A stretch of DNA of 64,000 bases from Agaricus subrufescens (GCA_029945375.1 CM057067.1:1364001-1428000), one strand, 5' to 3'; numbered from the stretch's first letter, positions 33,692-47,094 are shown. Notes: a model not told the origin generated them from the sequence alone. Made by a program: numbers and translations.

Positions 33692-36406
33692 ATGAGTACA
33701 AGTACAAACGCAGGAAGCTCGTCTTCCCCTCAACTTCGCGGCTTGCACCCGGCTTATCATCAACAAAACCCGCGTCGTATTCCATCGATGCAATGGTTAT
33801 TCAGGAGTAATATTCCGCGTCACCGTCGCTCTCTTCTTGGTCCAGACTTGCGGAAAAGGAATGTGTTCGGCATGAGCGACATCTTGAATGTTTTTACCAG
33901 TGTAAGTCCCCTGCGCACTCTCATACAATAACCTTCTACAACTGTTGTGTCCTTGTCCAGCCCAGAGAAACACTTCGCTCGTTGAACGAGTCCAAAGTTC
34001 TTCTCGCAGAGGCTCGACAGGAAATTGAAGATCAACAACGACAACGTATCCACATATACCCCAGACATACGTTTTCCCGTCTCCCCGGATATTTTCCCCG
34101 AAAAGCCGAGATGCAAGCTATCGAGCGCTGCCTGAGCGAACCTTCTTTCACGATCCTCTTCGGCGCGAGCTCCGTAGGCAAGGTCCGTTCCCCCTATCAC
34201 CGTTAAACATGGAAAGGAGCTGATCACTGGCGGGCACCGCAATTCTTGATTTTCGTTCTAATGATCCACAGACTACGCTTCTACGTGAAGTTCTCTCTCA
34301 ACCGCAGTACCATGTCCTCCACTTCGACCTGAGAATATCTGGGTTTGCGGATCTGTCGAGCTTGTATACGAGCTTGAGTACTCAGATGGAACAGTATTTC
34401 GAAGAAATCGCTTCTCAGATGGAGGGTTATGAGGAATTCCGCAAGGACGCTTGGTTTTTCAAGGTGAGTTATCACCAAACATTTCTCAAGCGTTTCTCAA
34501 GCTCATACCACCGATAGCAAGATCGCAACAAAGTGGAAAACCGACTAGTGGATCCCAACGATCCTCGGACTCGGATACGAACAAGTGACGTTGCTCGACT
34601 CATGGAACTATTCCAGGCAAGTTTTCCATCGATTACTTCTGTGAAGTATCTTGAAAGAAGCGAACTTTTTCTAGAATTCGCTGATGAAGTATTGGGAATT
34701 CGACCCCTCTGACGAAAGAGTACGCAATTCGGTTAATCACAATCAGAACTCCGATATCACTTCCGATGTTACGCGTGTAGATCCTCATCACCACGCCCCG
34801 GCTGCGACCAAGCCAAAAAGGCGTTGGTTTAGACGTTGGAGGCTAAGGCGGAAAGCAGCGGAGAGGACCACACCTGCGGAGGAGCCGAAGCCAAAAGGAA
34901 AACCTGTGAAGAGAATGCCGGTATGACGTCTCTTGCTTTTCAATCATCTGATTATTTATAGTTAACTCAGGTCATTCTCTTCGACGAGGCACACAAATTG
35001 TAAGACCAAATACCACTTGACCGGGCCCTGTGATTAACCTGTGATTTCCTTCAAATAGGCCTTCTCTTATTCAGTCGACGGAAACCATGAAGTGCCTGTT
35101 AGATTCCATGCTGGTCATTACGAAACAAGACAGACTATGTCATGTCATCCATGCGACAAGCGATCCCTTCTATCAAACGTGGTTGAGGCAATTCAACATC
35201 ATACAACATTGTAAAGTGAGTTCTAGTTCCCGAGTGGCACTCTTGGAAGAAATTTTTTGGTCTCAACGGACTTTCTGTATAGCTAATCACTATCGGCGAC
35301 TGTACCAAAGCTGAAACGAGAACCTTTTTCCGTGATCATCTCATTCCTCGTGTTCCAGAACGACTACGCGGCCGCTTAGAATTTGAAGCTCTCTATGAGG
35401 CATTTGGCGGAAAACTCGCTCACTGGAATGATTTCATCTCAGATTTCAGTAAGCTACATATCATCAATGTTTCAACTGTGACTTATGACTAATCTTTTAT
35501 CTCTTACCCTAAAATCAAACAGTACACTCCAATGGCCAATCCGACATCCGTTCCAGTTCACATTTCCTTCAAGCACATGCACTATTGAACCTTCACATCA
35601 TCCATTCATCACAAGCTGCAACTGGAGGTCCACCAGATGCAACAGCCAACGAAAGCGGTCACAGTCGAGGTCCCAGCACCGACAGAACCGATCGAGGAGG
35701 TACCATGACAAGTCACACTAGTGCCAGCATCCACGAATCCCTACACCCCAATCTTGGTCCTGCAGGTTTCAAAATCTACTCTCCAATCTCACCCTCACAA
35801 GGACCTGACCCATATATGGATGTCCTATCCAACAGTGACCGTTCCGTCGCAATGGTCGCTGGATATTATTCCGCCGACTTTACTGCAATGCAATTGTTGA
35901 AGGTCATGAGCCGGTTGACTAAACCTGAAACTCCTTATCTACCCTATTTCATGCTTTGTCGTGAGTTGGGTGTGAGGGCTGTGGATGGGATGGTTAAAGG
36001 AAGAGTGTTGGATTTACGCTGGACAGAACCCGTGAGTAAGGAAAATGGGGAGGAAGAAAGAATAAGATATTCAGGTGGAGGGAATTCGCAAACCCCGGTA
36101 CCGATGAATTACAATCTTGCTATGGCGGCAAGTGCAAGTGGAACCGCTGTTGATCACCTGGGTCCACCGCCGCCCATAGATGAAGAAGAACGGATGACAC
36201 CAGTCCCTGATATGGGATCGCGGAGAGATGTGAATAGTGGAGTCCCGTTGCAGGCATACGAGGACGAATATCTGGAGCTCGTCGGCCCTAAACTCATTGC
36301 TATATCTCCGATCATGTGGTATGCAATGGGGGATGTCATCGAGGAATACGAAGACGACCAATCAGTTTCCGAATATGAGTCTCTTCCTGATGTCGACGAG
36401 TATTAG
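33692..36406 (+). CDS. P-loop ATPase (archaeal-type/STAND-like), basidiomycete protein of unknown role
   Basis: Nine exons (33692-33901, 33961-34182, 34272-34463, 34518-34616, 34675-34920, 34971-34999, 35059-35215, 35283-35448, 35523-36406) join in frame to 734 residues. The ATPase core (about 90-385) has FPRKAEMQAIERCL, the Walker A FGASSVGKTTLL, and the Walker B VILFDEAHKL. HVIHATSDPFYQTWL and LITIGDCTKAETRTFF look like sensor strands. A basic insert (RRWFRRWRLRRKAA) could be a nuclear-localisation signal. The C-terminal 280 residues are low complexity, then a helical part and an acidic tail. The intron after 34616 has a GC donor. This resembles the ATPase family named for Archaea (PF01637-like), often seen as orphan genes in mushrooms. 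Function unknown. Confidence 0.8.
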
Positions 36407-36545
36407 TTATTATTTAGTTTCTGGATATCTTTGTTGCTGTGCTTTATTCTGTACTATTTCCCGCCTGCTCGACTGTGACAACTTGTGTGCGCATCCTCTA
36501 CCTTTTGTCCTTTGCACTTCAGCTCCTCATCTCAACCTTTAGTAT

Positions 36546-39500
36546 TTAATCTATACCAGCAAACTTTACATCAGCATTGTTATCCAACCATGTCACCCAT
36601 TTTTTCAGATATGCGCCTCCATGTGTAACTGTTGACGAATCACCAACGATGCACTAGCAATAAGTCGATTTTTGAACGCGATAAGTTTGAGAGATTGGCA
36701 CGTACGAGATGCCTTCTAGCCCGTGTCATGGCCACTGGAATAAAAGGCTGTAGATTAATATTTATCATCATAAAACCCGAAATATAGGCCATACCGTTTA
36801 GCCTCCGCTTTTCTTTCAGAAACCCAACCTCTCGCTGGCCGATATAAGGTTAAGTGTACACTAGAGCAAAAAGCCCACAAGACTTACGGTATCATTACTC
36901 CGAACAAGGCTGATTATAATAGCCTCCTTCTCCCGCCCTTGCATACCGTCAACGGTGCCGATCTCAAGCTCAGAACCATATTTAGGCCTGATCAAGGACG
37001 TCAACAGCGTCACTTGTGCTTGATATCTGTATATGAATGACATCAGTCAGGAACCTTGCGAAGATGCACAGAAGACAGCTACGGTGTGATGATGGCTACT
37101 TGCGAAGAGTTGATACCGGCACCAATCTAAATGAAAACAGTCAAAAATCAGAAGTCAACCATGAATCTAAAAATGTACACACTAGCTTATCGACCCAATT
37201 ACTGACAACAGTTGCTTCGTTCTCATTAGATCGACTCCCTTCATCCCCGTCTGTACTATCAAGTCGTTCGAAATATTCACACCCAGCAGTATCAAAAAAG
37301 ACCACGGGCGTCTGCAGTAATTCTTTTGAATCGTCTTCTGATTCGGCACTAGCATTGGGCAGGTCGTCTAACAAGTGGGATGCGACGGATTCATGAGATC
37401 GGAGTTTAGACGAGTAAAGAGTTTCAGATGGAAATTCGCAGATTTGGGCGTGCATCCTAAGCATCAATCTATTTAAAGTTGACTATGCGAGAATGAAGGG
37501 CAAGCACCTACCGATATTGCACCTGGAGCATCTTCTTAATACGCGGACCATACATTTGCTCAAGGCGATCGAATAGCGTGGTCTCAAGTGTGTGAGGGGG
37601 TAGAAGAATTGGATGAGACTTCTGCCTCGCGGGTAACTTAATATTCAGTGATTCATCTCCGGAATTTTTCACGCTATCTTCAGAATCAGACGATGGTGGT
37701 GGCTCTTTTGTAGCGACTTTCGAACCCTTTTTTGAAGTTCGAGCTACTTTCTTCTTCGATTTGGACTTCGCCTCCTTGTCGATCGAAATGATAGTTGGTG
37801 GCAGTTGTATAGGATCACCAGCAAGGATAAGCTTCCGGGCTTTGAATATGGGTATCCAACAAACCTTTGATAGAACTGTGAGATAGTAATTCATAAATGA
37901 ATGAAACTGCATACTGCTTCTAAGGCTTGTGTCGCCTCATCAATGATAACGACATCAAATTCATGACTTTGAAGCTGTCTGCTCCCAGAAGTATGACATG
38001 TAGAGAGTACGACCTAATGCTAGTTCGCTGAGATGTTCTTTGTGAGGTAGATAAGGCTCACCTGAGCTTCGCTGAGCACTGATTTGACAACACCGCCTTC
38101 TCGCTGACGATACCTCCATAGGAACGTCAGTAACCTTCCCAAAAATCGCCAAGGAAGTTATACTCTTTACGCAAGACCTTCACTTCTTCCCATAACTTCT
38201 TTCTTTCAGCACCTCTGGGCGGCTTGCCCTTGGACCCCTTGCCCTTACCTGAAAGGAGGCTAAGAGTTGCTTCGAGCTCGTTCTTGACATCTTTGGCTAT
38301 CGCCGCCTATGGTCTATCAAACATAAGGGAGTCTACCACTGAAGTACAACATACCTGATCAGTCCGTGTGGCTTGAACCTCAAGTGTACTATCCAAAATT
38401 CCTTGATGAGCCATGACTCGCGCAGGATGGCCGATGCGCGTAACCTTCAGCTTTTCGCCCTTTTCTGCCGCTGGCAAAGCTAACAGCCTCTCCAGGATGT
38501 TGTCGACAGACAGGTTTGAGGCGCCACAAACGAGAATCCGCTTTGGTACCGGATTCGAAGGTGTAACAGTTGTTAGCTGACGTATAACTTCGATCAGCGT
38601 ATGTGTTTTCCCGGTCCCTGTTTGAATTTTGAGAATAGTGGTAGGATCGATGAGTTGGACGATTAGCAAACCTGGAGGTCCATGAATGCAGGCTACTTCT
38701 GGCGATTCTAAACAAAACTTGATTGCTTCTTTTTGGCTTTCATTGAGACTGTCGTCAAAGAAAGTGATGACAGAGACAGGAATCCGTTGAGAGGGCGGAT
38801 GTATGCCGAGCAGAACCTCTACCAAAGGTGTCATTTGAGCAGATTTATCGTCCTATATGCACGCATCAGCAACTGCAAGGGCAGAGCGGTGTATGGCATA
38901 CCGAACGACCCTCCACTATCCTCTCTAGTCGGTCTATTGCTTTGTCCATTCTGTAGACGAGTCAGTCAGAATGCGACTCGTGAATCATGAGCTAGAGTGC
39001 ACCTGTCGTAGGTAACACTATTAGCAAGCTTGACGACACGACATCGTTCCGGTAGATTAAGGTCATCAGAACTGCCCTCTGCGGAGTCTACAGCGATGAC
39101 AATACGGGTGTCGGAAACCTAAGAAGATTTATGATGAGATCATTTGCAAGGTCGATCAAAGCCTACTTTGTAGACTACGCCTTCAGCCTCCTGCAGAATC
39201 TTCTCATCAGCTATTGGAGTCTTTTTCGGTTTCTTGGCAGGCGCATTTCCCGATACATTCGGTTCTATCCGCGCAAGGTCTCCCGGCCTGCAGGCCAGTC
39301 AAATCTCGGAATCGGAGTCCCTCTATTGAACAGTACCTGAAGGTATGAGGGGGGAATAGGGGCGAGGTATGGTATGCCGTGGGTCGCTCAAGTTCGACAA
39401 GTCTATCTTTCAAAGATATAAATAAAAACACGCGAGAAAAAGGTGAGAAAGCCGTACGTTTTCCCGCCCAAGCCAATGTTGATATTCGCCACGCCAAGGC

Positions 39501-39645
39501 CACCAAGGGACAGCCCTTTCTGTTCCAAAAGCTTCGGCCCACAGTTCGAAAGTAGGAGTGAAGTGCGTTCAACTTCTGCCTGACGCTCTTTGGCCAATAA
39601 CACGCGTTGCCGGCTGATGAAAGCGGCAATATTGGGGTCAACCAT
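36546..39645 (-). CDS. SF1B DNA/RNA helicase, Hcs1/IGHMBP2 (SMUBP-2) type
   Basis: ATP-dependent 5'-3' helicase of the Upf1-like group. Starts at the ATG at 39645 ([20 protein letters not shown]) and ends at the TAA at 36546-36548 after VKFAGID. Motifs in order: [20 protein letters not shown] (Q/Ia region), [15 protein letters not shown] (Walker A, with an intron falling after GPPG at about 38640-38690), [13 protein letters not shown] (Ib), [13 protein letters not shown] (Walker B DEAT), [13 protein letters not shown] (III), [15 protein letters not shown] (IV), [17 protein letters not shown] (V) and [10 protein letters not shown] (VI). An inserted Lys/Ser/acidic stretch ([16 protein letters not shown]) lies after motif III. 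No R3H or zinc finger follows, as in yeast Hcs1. About a dozen short introns. Confidence 0.9.
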
Positions 39646-39801
39646 TATGGAATGTGAAGGAGAGATGACGATCGCATTGATAATGATGGATGCCTCGGAT
39701 CCATACCATGCCGAGCATACACCCACAGTCCCACACCTATAAAGCTCAGTATCCTCGTGATCAGACCCTCCCCCTTGAATTCGGCAGCAACCCGCACAAT
39801 A
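39646..39801. promoter_or_regulatory. Divergent promoter helicase/M20 copy 1
   Basis: 156 bp separate the helicase start (minus) and the first M20 gene (plus). Confidence 0.4.
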
Positions 39802-41833
39802 ATGGTGGAAGTTGGTGAGCCACAAGACACCTGGACCAACGACGTATGGCGCCCAGAAGACAAGCGGGCTCCAGCCCCTCGAGATCCTCATCCTGAGTGT
39901 CTCTATATGCCCCACGTATTGAAGACCATCGAGGAAACAATTGAAAATTATAGTGACAAGCTTAGAATCCTAAGCTTAGATATCCACGGTATGTCATCTG
40001 GCATTCCTGATAGCTAGTCCCAGACATATAGTTTCCCCGTAGAACACCCCGAGCTCTTGTTCGAGGAACAGTACGTATCTGAATTATTGAGCCATACACA
40101 ACGTTTTATTATCAGCTTAGCTATGCACACACTGCTTACACCAAATTCATGAAGGAACATGGATGGAAAGTCAAAGAACATCACCACCTTGAGACGGCTT
40201 GGGAGGCAACATTCGAACACGGCCAAGGAGGAAGGGTAATTGGTGTAAATTCTGAGGTATCATGTTTTCTTTTTCATCAAGAAAATCGTCTAGTACGGTT
40301 CCTTAGATGGACGCCCTTAAAGGAATCGGACATGCCTGTGGTCACAATCTGATTGGCATAGCAGGTATGCATACTCCGAGAAATCGACCGGATATACTTA
40401 TCTCTCCCCAGGCGTTGCGGTGTCACTCGGACTACGTGCTGCTCTGGAAAAACACGATATACCAGGAAAGATTATCCTCCTCGGAACTCCTGGTTTGCAT
40501 TTCTCTGACTTGCACAATCTGATCTACTCAAATATCTAACCAGCCGAAGAAGGTGGAGCTGGAAAAGTCAAACTGTATGAAAAAGGTGCCTACGATAATA
40601 TGGATGTTTGTTTAATGTGATAATCCCTTCGAGTTCCCTAGAGTCCGAAACTGATAACCGCGTTAAGGTGCCATCCCGCCCCTGGACCCTTGGGATCTGT
40701 CAGTCTCAGCGGCTGTCTTGCTGCGCGACAGAGGTTTACAGAGTTTGAAGGCCACACGTCAGTTTTCCGGGCTACATTTTGAGTAGCTATCGACCTAACC
40801 CTCCTCAGAGCTCATGCTGCGCTTTCCCCATGGGAAGGTAGGAACGCATTAGATGCTGCAATTGTGTCATACAACAGTATCTCTGCTCTTCGACAACAAC
40901 TGAAGCCGACGCATCGTATACATGGTATTTTCGAAGGTCAAGATTGGGCACCTAACAGTCAGTTATTCCATCCTTGTCACACTACGCATCTAATTCAGAC
41001 CACATCTAGTTATCCCGGACAAAGCTAAATACAAATACGCCACATTCTTCCATTGCGTGTTCATTCATTGATTTCGCCCCAGTTGCCTTGTTCGTGCTCC
41101 TACACGTTCGGAGATGAAAGAGACGGCGAAGAGGGTCGATCCTTGTTTCGAGTATGTAGGATTGATCTTCAAGCTCTTAACCTCTCTAAAAGCGTTTCGC
41201 AGAGCCGGTGCAATAGCGACGGGCTGTAAAGTAATATTTCAGCCGGGCATCGAAGTTTGGGACCTACGGCAGAACGAGGCTTTGGGTAAGCCATCCTAGC
41301 CGCCGACTCACCATCGCCTCTGGTTAAAACATATCTCCAGGAAATGAGGTCGCGAACGTGATCTTGAACAAGTACGGGTCTATAGATTACGAGTGGGGTA
41401 TTAGCGGTGCCTCAACAGACTTTGTGAGCACCATATATATTCTAACGTAACCCGCTAACGACCATGGACTCAGGGGAACATATCTTATTGTACGCTTAAA
41501 GAACAACTCTCATATTATATATAAGGGTTAAGCATTACACAGTCTTACCTTCGCTCCATCCTGGATACTCCATTCCAACAGTTTTAAATGGTGGCAACCA
41601 CACAAGAGATTTTGCGAGTGCTGCGGCAACTGAGATAGCACACAGGCAAACTTTGATCGTCTCGATTGCCCTAGCAGCTACCGGTCTTCGTGTCCTTACT
41701 GATGATGTTTTCTTCGCTGAGGTGATACGATCTTTGATGTGTAAACTTTTGTTAATGGCTGATCGTTAATTCCTCAGGTCAGGAAAGCGTTCGAAGATGA
41801 CCCAGAAATTGGAAAACTAAAGATGCAGTTGTG
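39802..41833 (+). CDS. M20 amidohydrolase (PM20D2-like), copy 1, with a broken splice donor
   Basis: Zinc amidohydrolase of the aminoacylase-1-like/PM20D2 group, which cleaves dipeptides or acyl amino acids. In order: [49 protein letters not shown] (metal ligands D and H), [11 protein letters not shown] (catalytic Glu pair), [15 protein letters not shown], the lid [17 protein letters not shown], and [10 protein letters not shown] near the end. More than ten introns at the same places as copies 2-4. The intron after IIPDKAKYK should start at 41035, but the site reads ATACGC where the other copies have GT. Reading through meets an in-frame stop (TGA) about 45 nt later. Every other part looks intact, so this is a recent pseudogene or a gene with aberrant splicing. 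Confidence 0.75.
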
Positions 41834-42310
41834 AATGTTCTCAGTAGCACGTAACGAGCTTACACCGATCAATTGTATGTACTACTCAACGTTCGCCATT
41901 CATTCTGTACTTTTTGAATGGAAATTTTCCGTTTACTGGTTCAACGCCCCCCCGTTTCTCTATCCGCCGTTGGCGGCCCCTCGAATCGGGTCGATCTGCC
42001 TTTAGCACCAACTTGACAATTGTCAGTCCGATATACAGAGTATTGGCAGCTTCCGTGTTTTTAATTATATAGGGTGATCTTGTTCCGTCCGAGAATGAGG
42101 CATGGAGCAGACCATGTGAGAATGGGATAAGTATGGATGGAATTTGGAACTGATATCATTTTGTTCTCATGGTTGGGAAGCCGGTTTGATTGTTATCGTT
42201 CAATACACTTAAATAAACATTTTCCATCGATCTTATTGGAAAGAATTGGGCTTGTGAATACTCTTCATTTCCTGTCACTTCTCGTCAGAGGTGATCCCCA
42301 CAATAATAAT
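41834..42310. other. Spacer between M20 copies 1 and 2
   Basis: About 480 bp with a short C-run (41948-41953). No gene seen; it holds the 3' region of copy 1 and the promoter of copy 2. Confidence 0.35.
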
Positions 42311-44373
42311 GTCAGCCAAGCCCCAGGATACTTGGACCAATGACGCATGGCGGCCGGAAGATAACCGAACCCCAGCTCCGCAGGATCCTCATCCTGAGCG
42401 CATCTATAAACCCGAAGTCCTGAAAACTATCGATGAAACCATCCAAGGTTTTAGCGATGAGCTTAGGGCTTTAAGCTTGGATATCCATGGTACGTAATTT
42501 TTGATGCAGTTGCTGATCAGGGGTCCGTCTTAACCGACGCGCTGTTCATTCCCCCCCATAATGTAGCGCATCCCGAACTGAGGTTTGAGGAACGGTACGC
42601 CTTCATATTCTCTGGGTTGATATGTGACTGACTGCAAGATGATAGTTATGCACATGCCGCTTACACAAAATTCATGAAAGAACACGGATGGAATGTCAAG
42701 GAACACCACCTCCTTGAGACTGCTTGGGAAGCAACCTTCGAATACGGTCAAGGAGGGAGAGTGATTGGCATAAACTCAGAAGTACTTCGCGTCACTCCTC
42801 CGCGATTTTCTTCTGCCTAACAATTGACTTCACAGATGGACGCCCTCGAAGGCATTGGACACGCTTGCGGTCACAATTTGATTGGCATAGCGGGTATGTT
42901 TTCTCCTGGAAAGAAGACCTCTCCACTCATCAGAACAAGGTGTTGCCGTTGCACTTGGGTTGCGCACCGCCCTGGAAAAGCACCAGATATCAGGGAAGAT
43001 TGTCCTTCTAGGAACACCCGGTTTGTACTTACCTTTCCAATAATCCACCCATTACTGATCGTTATTCAAATCATAAACCAGCTGAGGAACTCGGCAGCGG
43101 AAAACTTGAGTTGCTTAAGAAAGGAGCCTATGAAGGCATGGATGTTTGCCTAATGTAATACTCCACCAAAATTCGTTTCGGAAGTCCAAAAGCTGACCTG
43201 TTACTGCAAGGTGCCACCCGGCCCCTGGGCCCCTAGGTTCGATAAGTCTCAGTGGGAGTCTTGCCATTGGAAAGTTTGTTGCACAATACGAAGGCCACAC
43301 GTACGTTCCCCTCTACACCCGACAAAGCGTTGATTCGATCTTGTTTCAGAGCTCATGCCGCACTTTCTCCTTGGGAGGGCAGGAACGCCTTAGATGCTGC
43401 GGTTTTGGGGTACAACAATATCTCTGCATTACGTCAACAAATCAAACCAACGCATCGCATTCACGGCATTTTTGAAGGGCAAGATTGGGCACCTAACAGT
43501 TAGTTGATCACGCCTCTCTTGACCCTATGGTTCATCTCATACATGCACAGTCATCCCGGATAAGGCTAAATTCATGTACGTCATGTCCCTGAGTGACCGG
43601 CTACCATTTTCACGCAGCGGAGGATAGTTGTCTCGTCCGCGCTCCTACCCGCGTGGAAATGAAAGACACTGCAGCGAGAGTCACTCCTTGTTTTGAGTAT
43701 GTCATCCGCTAATTATCTTCCAGCTTGTTACTTATCATCTTCCAGGGCTGGGGCATTGGCGTCCGGCTGCAAAGTTGCGGTGACCTCAATTGCTGAAATG
43801 TGGGAAATACGTCAGAACAAAGGTTTGGGTAAGGTATCATTTTCTCTTCAGATGACAGAACACCCATTATGTACCACAGCGGATGAGGTTGCGAATATCA
43901 TCTTGAACAAATATGGATCCATTGATTACGAATGGGGTATCAAGAGTGCCTCAACGGACTTTGTGAGCAAAGAAACAAATATCTAATACTCTTACTGATT
44001 GTTTTCAATACAGGGGAATGTTTCTTATGGTAAACCCAAAAACTCAGGCTATCATTAGTTCAATCTAATTGTTGTGCAGCTTTACCATCCCTTCATCCAG
44101 GATTTTCAATCCCTACAGTTCCCAACGGTGGTAATCACACTCGCGAATTCGCGACAGCTGCAGCCACCATTGAAGCGCATAAGCAATGTTTAATAGTTTC
44201 TATTGCACTAGCGGGTACAGGTCTCCGTGTTCTCTCCGATGACGACTATTTTGCAGAGGTGACATGCGTTTTCATCTTATAATAGGCAGATTCTAACGTA
44301 AACCGTTGTTTAGGTCAAAAAGGCCTTCGATGAAGACGAAGAGATTCGAAAATTTAAGGCCCAACTCCAATAG
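42311..44373 (+). CDS. M20 amidohydrolase (PM20D2-like), copy 2
   Basis: Intact member of the array. Starts [19 protein letters not shown]. It keeps [29 protein letters not shown] then [55 protein letters not shown] and [16 protein letters not shown], ending KFKAQLQ. All inspected introns have GT donors and AG acceptors, and the exons join in frame. Expected to bind two zinc ions through the HACGH block and later acids, and to act in the cytosol (no signal peptide seen). The substrate is unknown; the family includes beta-alanyl-lysine dipeptidase and aminobenzoyl-glutamate-like hydrolases. Confidence 0.88.
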
Positions 44374-44625
44374 TAATTGTATTTTGGCAGTATCATGGGG
44401 TTCCAAACACGAGAAACAACTCCTATGACATTTTGTTATTCTTCATCAGGTCAATACAAATTCTCATCAATCTGTACCGGCAATCTACTCTAAGTCTACG
44501 AGCAAATGGTCTCGTGCTAAAGGTCAGGTGGATGACGACGTGTCAGTCATCTTGCAAATCAGATTTCCTTATTGCGCAACTTGTTCTCCTAGGCATGGGA
44601 GTGCGCTCTTACCGTTTTCCTTACT

Positions 44626-46672
44626 ATGTGTATGGACCATCACCAGCAGACTTGGGACAACTCTAAAGTGTGGCGTCCGGATGATAACGTAGCCCCTGCT
44701 CCTAGGGATCCTCATCCTGAGCGGCTTTACAAACCTGAAGTGTTGAAGACTATCGAGGAGGCCATATTTGGGTTGAGTGACGAGCTTAGATCGCTGAGCC
44801 TTGATATCCACAGTAGGTTTAGACGTTCAAGCGATATCACTTCGTCCATGTTTACATCTTATACAAACAGGTCATCCTGAACTTGCTTTCAAAGAACGGT
44901 AGCATTCGTCACGAGCTCCTGTGATTCACTTGTTGATTTAATGTGAAGATATGCACATGATGCTTATACTGCCTTTATGAAGAAGCAAGGATGGAATGTA
45001 AAAGAACACTATTCTCTGGATACCGCTTGGGAGGCAACCTATGAATATGGCCAAGGGGGAAGAGTTATTGGTGTCAACACTGAGGTTTGAAACTTTCCTT
45101 GCAGATAAGTGGAGAAACTCATAACTTTAGATGGATGCTCTGCCGGAAATCGGACATGCTTGTGGCCACAATCTAATTGGCATGGCAGGTTTGTGTTTAT
45201 CAAGGTTATACTGCAAGTCAACCCGTTTATCTTCTTGTAGGCGTTGCTGTGTCCATAGGTCTACGCGCTGCCCTGGAAAAGCATGACATCCCGGGAAAGA
45301 TTGTCCTGTTGGGAACTCCAGGTAAGTCTTTTGTCTCTTGTCTACGACGAATGTTATCTTCTCATACTGCACAAAAAGCCGAAGAGGTAGGTAATGGTAA
45401 AGTCACCCTACTCGAGAAAGGTGCCTATGAAGACATGGATGCTTGCTTGATGCATTTTTTGGCTGCTCGATTTAGTAAGTCGGAAATTAACTGCTGCTTA
45501 GGTGCCATCCTGCCCCGGGGCCCATAGGATCTGTTAGTCTCAGTGGTAGTCTGGCGGTCAGGGAGTTTATCGTACAGTACGAAGGCCACACGTGGGTTTC
45601 TCTGGTGATTCCGTGCAGTCAGACGAGGTTAATTTGATTACAGTGCTCATGCCGCCCTTTCCCCATGGGAAGCCCGAAATGCATTGGACGCCGCAGTCTT
45701 GGGATATAATAACATTTCAGCCCTACGACAGCAACTCAAACCCACGCACCGCGTTCACGGTATCTTTGAGGGGCAGGATTGGGCACCTAACAGTTCGTCA
45801 TGTTGTTTTGTCGTCTATAACATTTTCGTTCATGTTATATGCGGCAGTCATTCCTGACAAGGCCAAGTTTATGTATGTTAAACCTTGCCGCATGATCACT
45901 ACAGTCTTTTACTGTTAACTGAACAGTGGTGCTGTTCGGGCACCGACACGGTTGGAGATGGAGGAAACAGGAAGGCGAGTCTATCCCTGTTTCGAGTAGG
46001 TGGTCAAGCCTTCAATCAGTCGAGTTTTCATTTCCTAAGCAAACTTTTACAGGGCCGGTGCGCTAGCGGCGAACTGTAGCGTTTCGATTCAAAATACCGG
46101 CGATGCGTGGGATCTACGACAAAACAAATTTCTAGGAAAAGCAGTAACATCTTAAGCTTCCCGTAGCCTTATTGACCCGTACTTACAGGGGATGAAGTTG
46201 CGAACATTATTCTGAACAAGTACGGATCTATAGACTATGAATGGGGTATTGGGAGTGCTTCGACGGATTTTGTGAGTCAGCCCTCACTTTGAATTCCCCA
46301 TTGGATCTTGACGGAACACCGTAGGGGAACGTCTCTTACGGTAAGGGCTGGTTTCTTTTCGAAAGTTATATCAGTAGCATCTTAATGTTCTACAGCTTTG
46401 CCGTCCCTTCATGCGGGATATTCGATTCCGACGGTTCCTAATGGCGGAAATCATACTCGTGATTTCGCGGAAGCCTCTAGCACGCAAGTAGCACATAGGC
46501 AAACGCTGATTATATCGATTGCCCTTGCAGGTACAGGTATTCGTGTGCTCACTGATGACGCGTACTTTGCCGAGGTAAGATAAGTTCCGCTTTTTGAAAA
46601 CCATGATACTGAAACACCTTGAAGGTCAGGAGAGCATTTCAGGAAGACGAAGAGATTCGTAAGTCGGGATGA
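44626..46672 (+). CDS. M20 amidohydrolase (PM20D2-like), copy 3, with two abnormal splice donors
   Basis: Starts at the ATG at 44626 or 44632 ([19 protein letters not shown]). Core motifs are present: [91 protein letters not shown]. Two donors differ from the other copies: after DACL the site is GCATTT at 45452 (GT elsewhere), and after RQNKFL it is GAAAAG at 46136 (GTAAGG or similar elsewhere), where a stop follows within about 20 nt of read-through. The nearby GTAAGT at 45475 and GTAACA at 46143 do not restore frame. The C-terminus is also shorter (ends RKSG). Probably a decaying copy. Confidence 0.7.
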
Positions 46673-47094
46673 GAGGTAGTAGTACACTGGTATAGTCACC
46701 TCGAGGGGATCTGTATATTCTTGTATCGGATCTAGAACTCAACTTCATCTGTGCGACTCCTTCTGGTATACCTAGGTTTCTGATATCTTGGCGCTTACGG
46801 AGCCTACGACGCTATGACGCGAGAAACGGGACTGGTGGTTTTTGTTCCGCCCTTCCTAATGCGATTAGATAGCAAGCCACTACGACTAATAATAGGACGG
46901 GAAATGCCCTTAGCATGCGACCCCGCAAGCAACCAAGTCAACTAAAAGGAGGTCAGCTGGATGATGATAACTTAAAGTAAAAGTACACGGAGAAGCGGCC
47001 GTCGGCAGCTGTATCCGCACTTTCCAATGCATGAGATATATAAATATCTATAGTTCCCCAATGGAAATCTTACCCTTGTATCCCTCTCCCCACG
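46673..47094. other. Spacer between M20 copies 3 and 4
   Basis: About 420 bp with nothing recognisable beyond the likely copy 4 promoter (AT-rich ATATATAAATAT near 47035). Confidence 0.35.
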
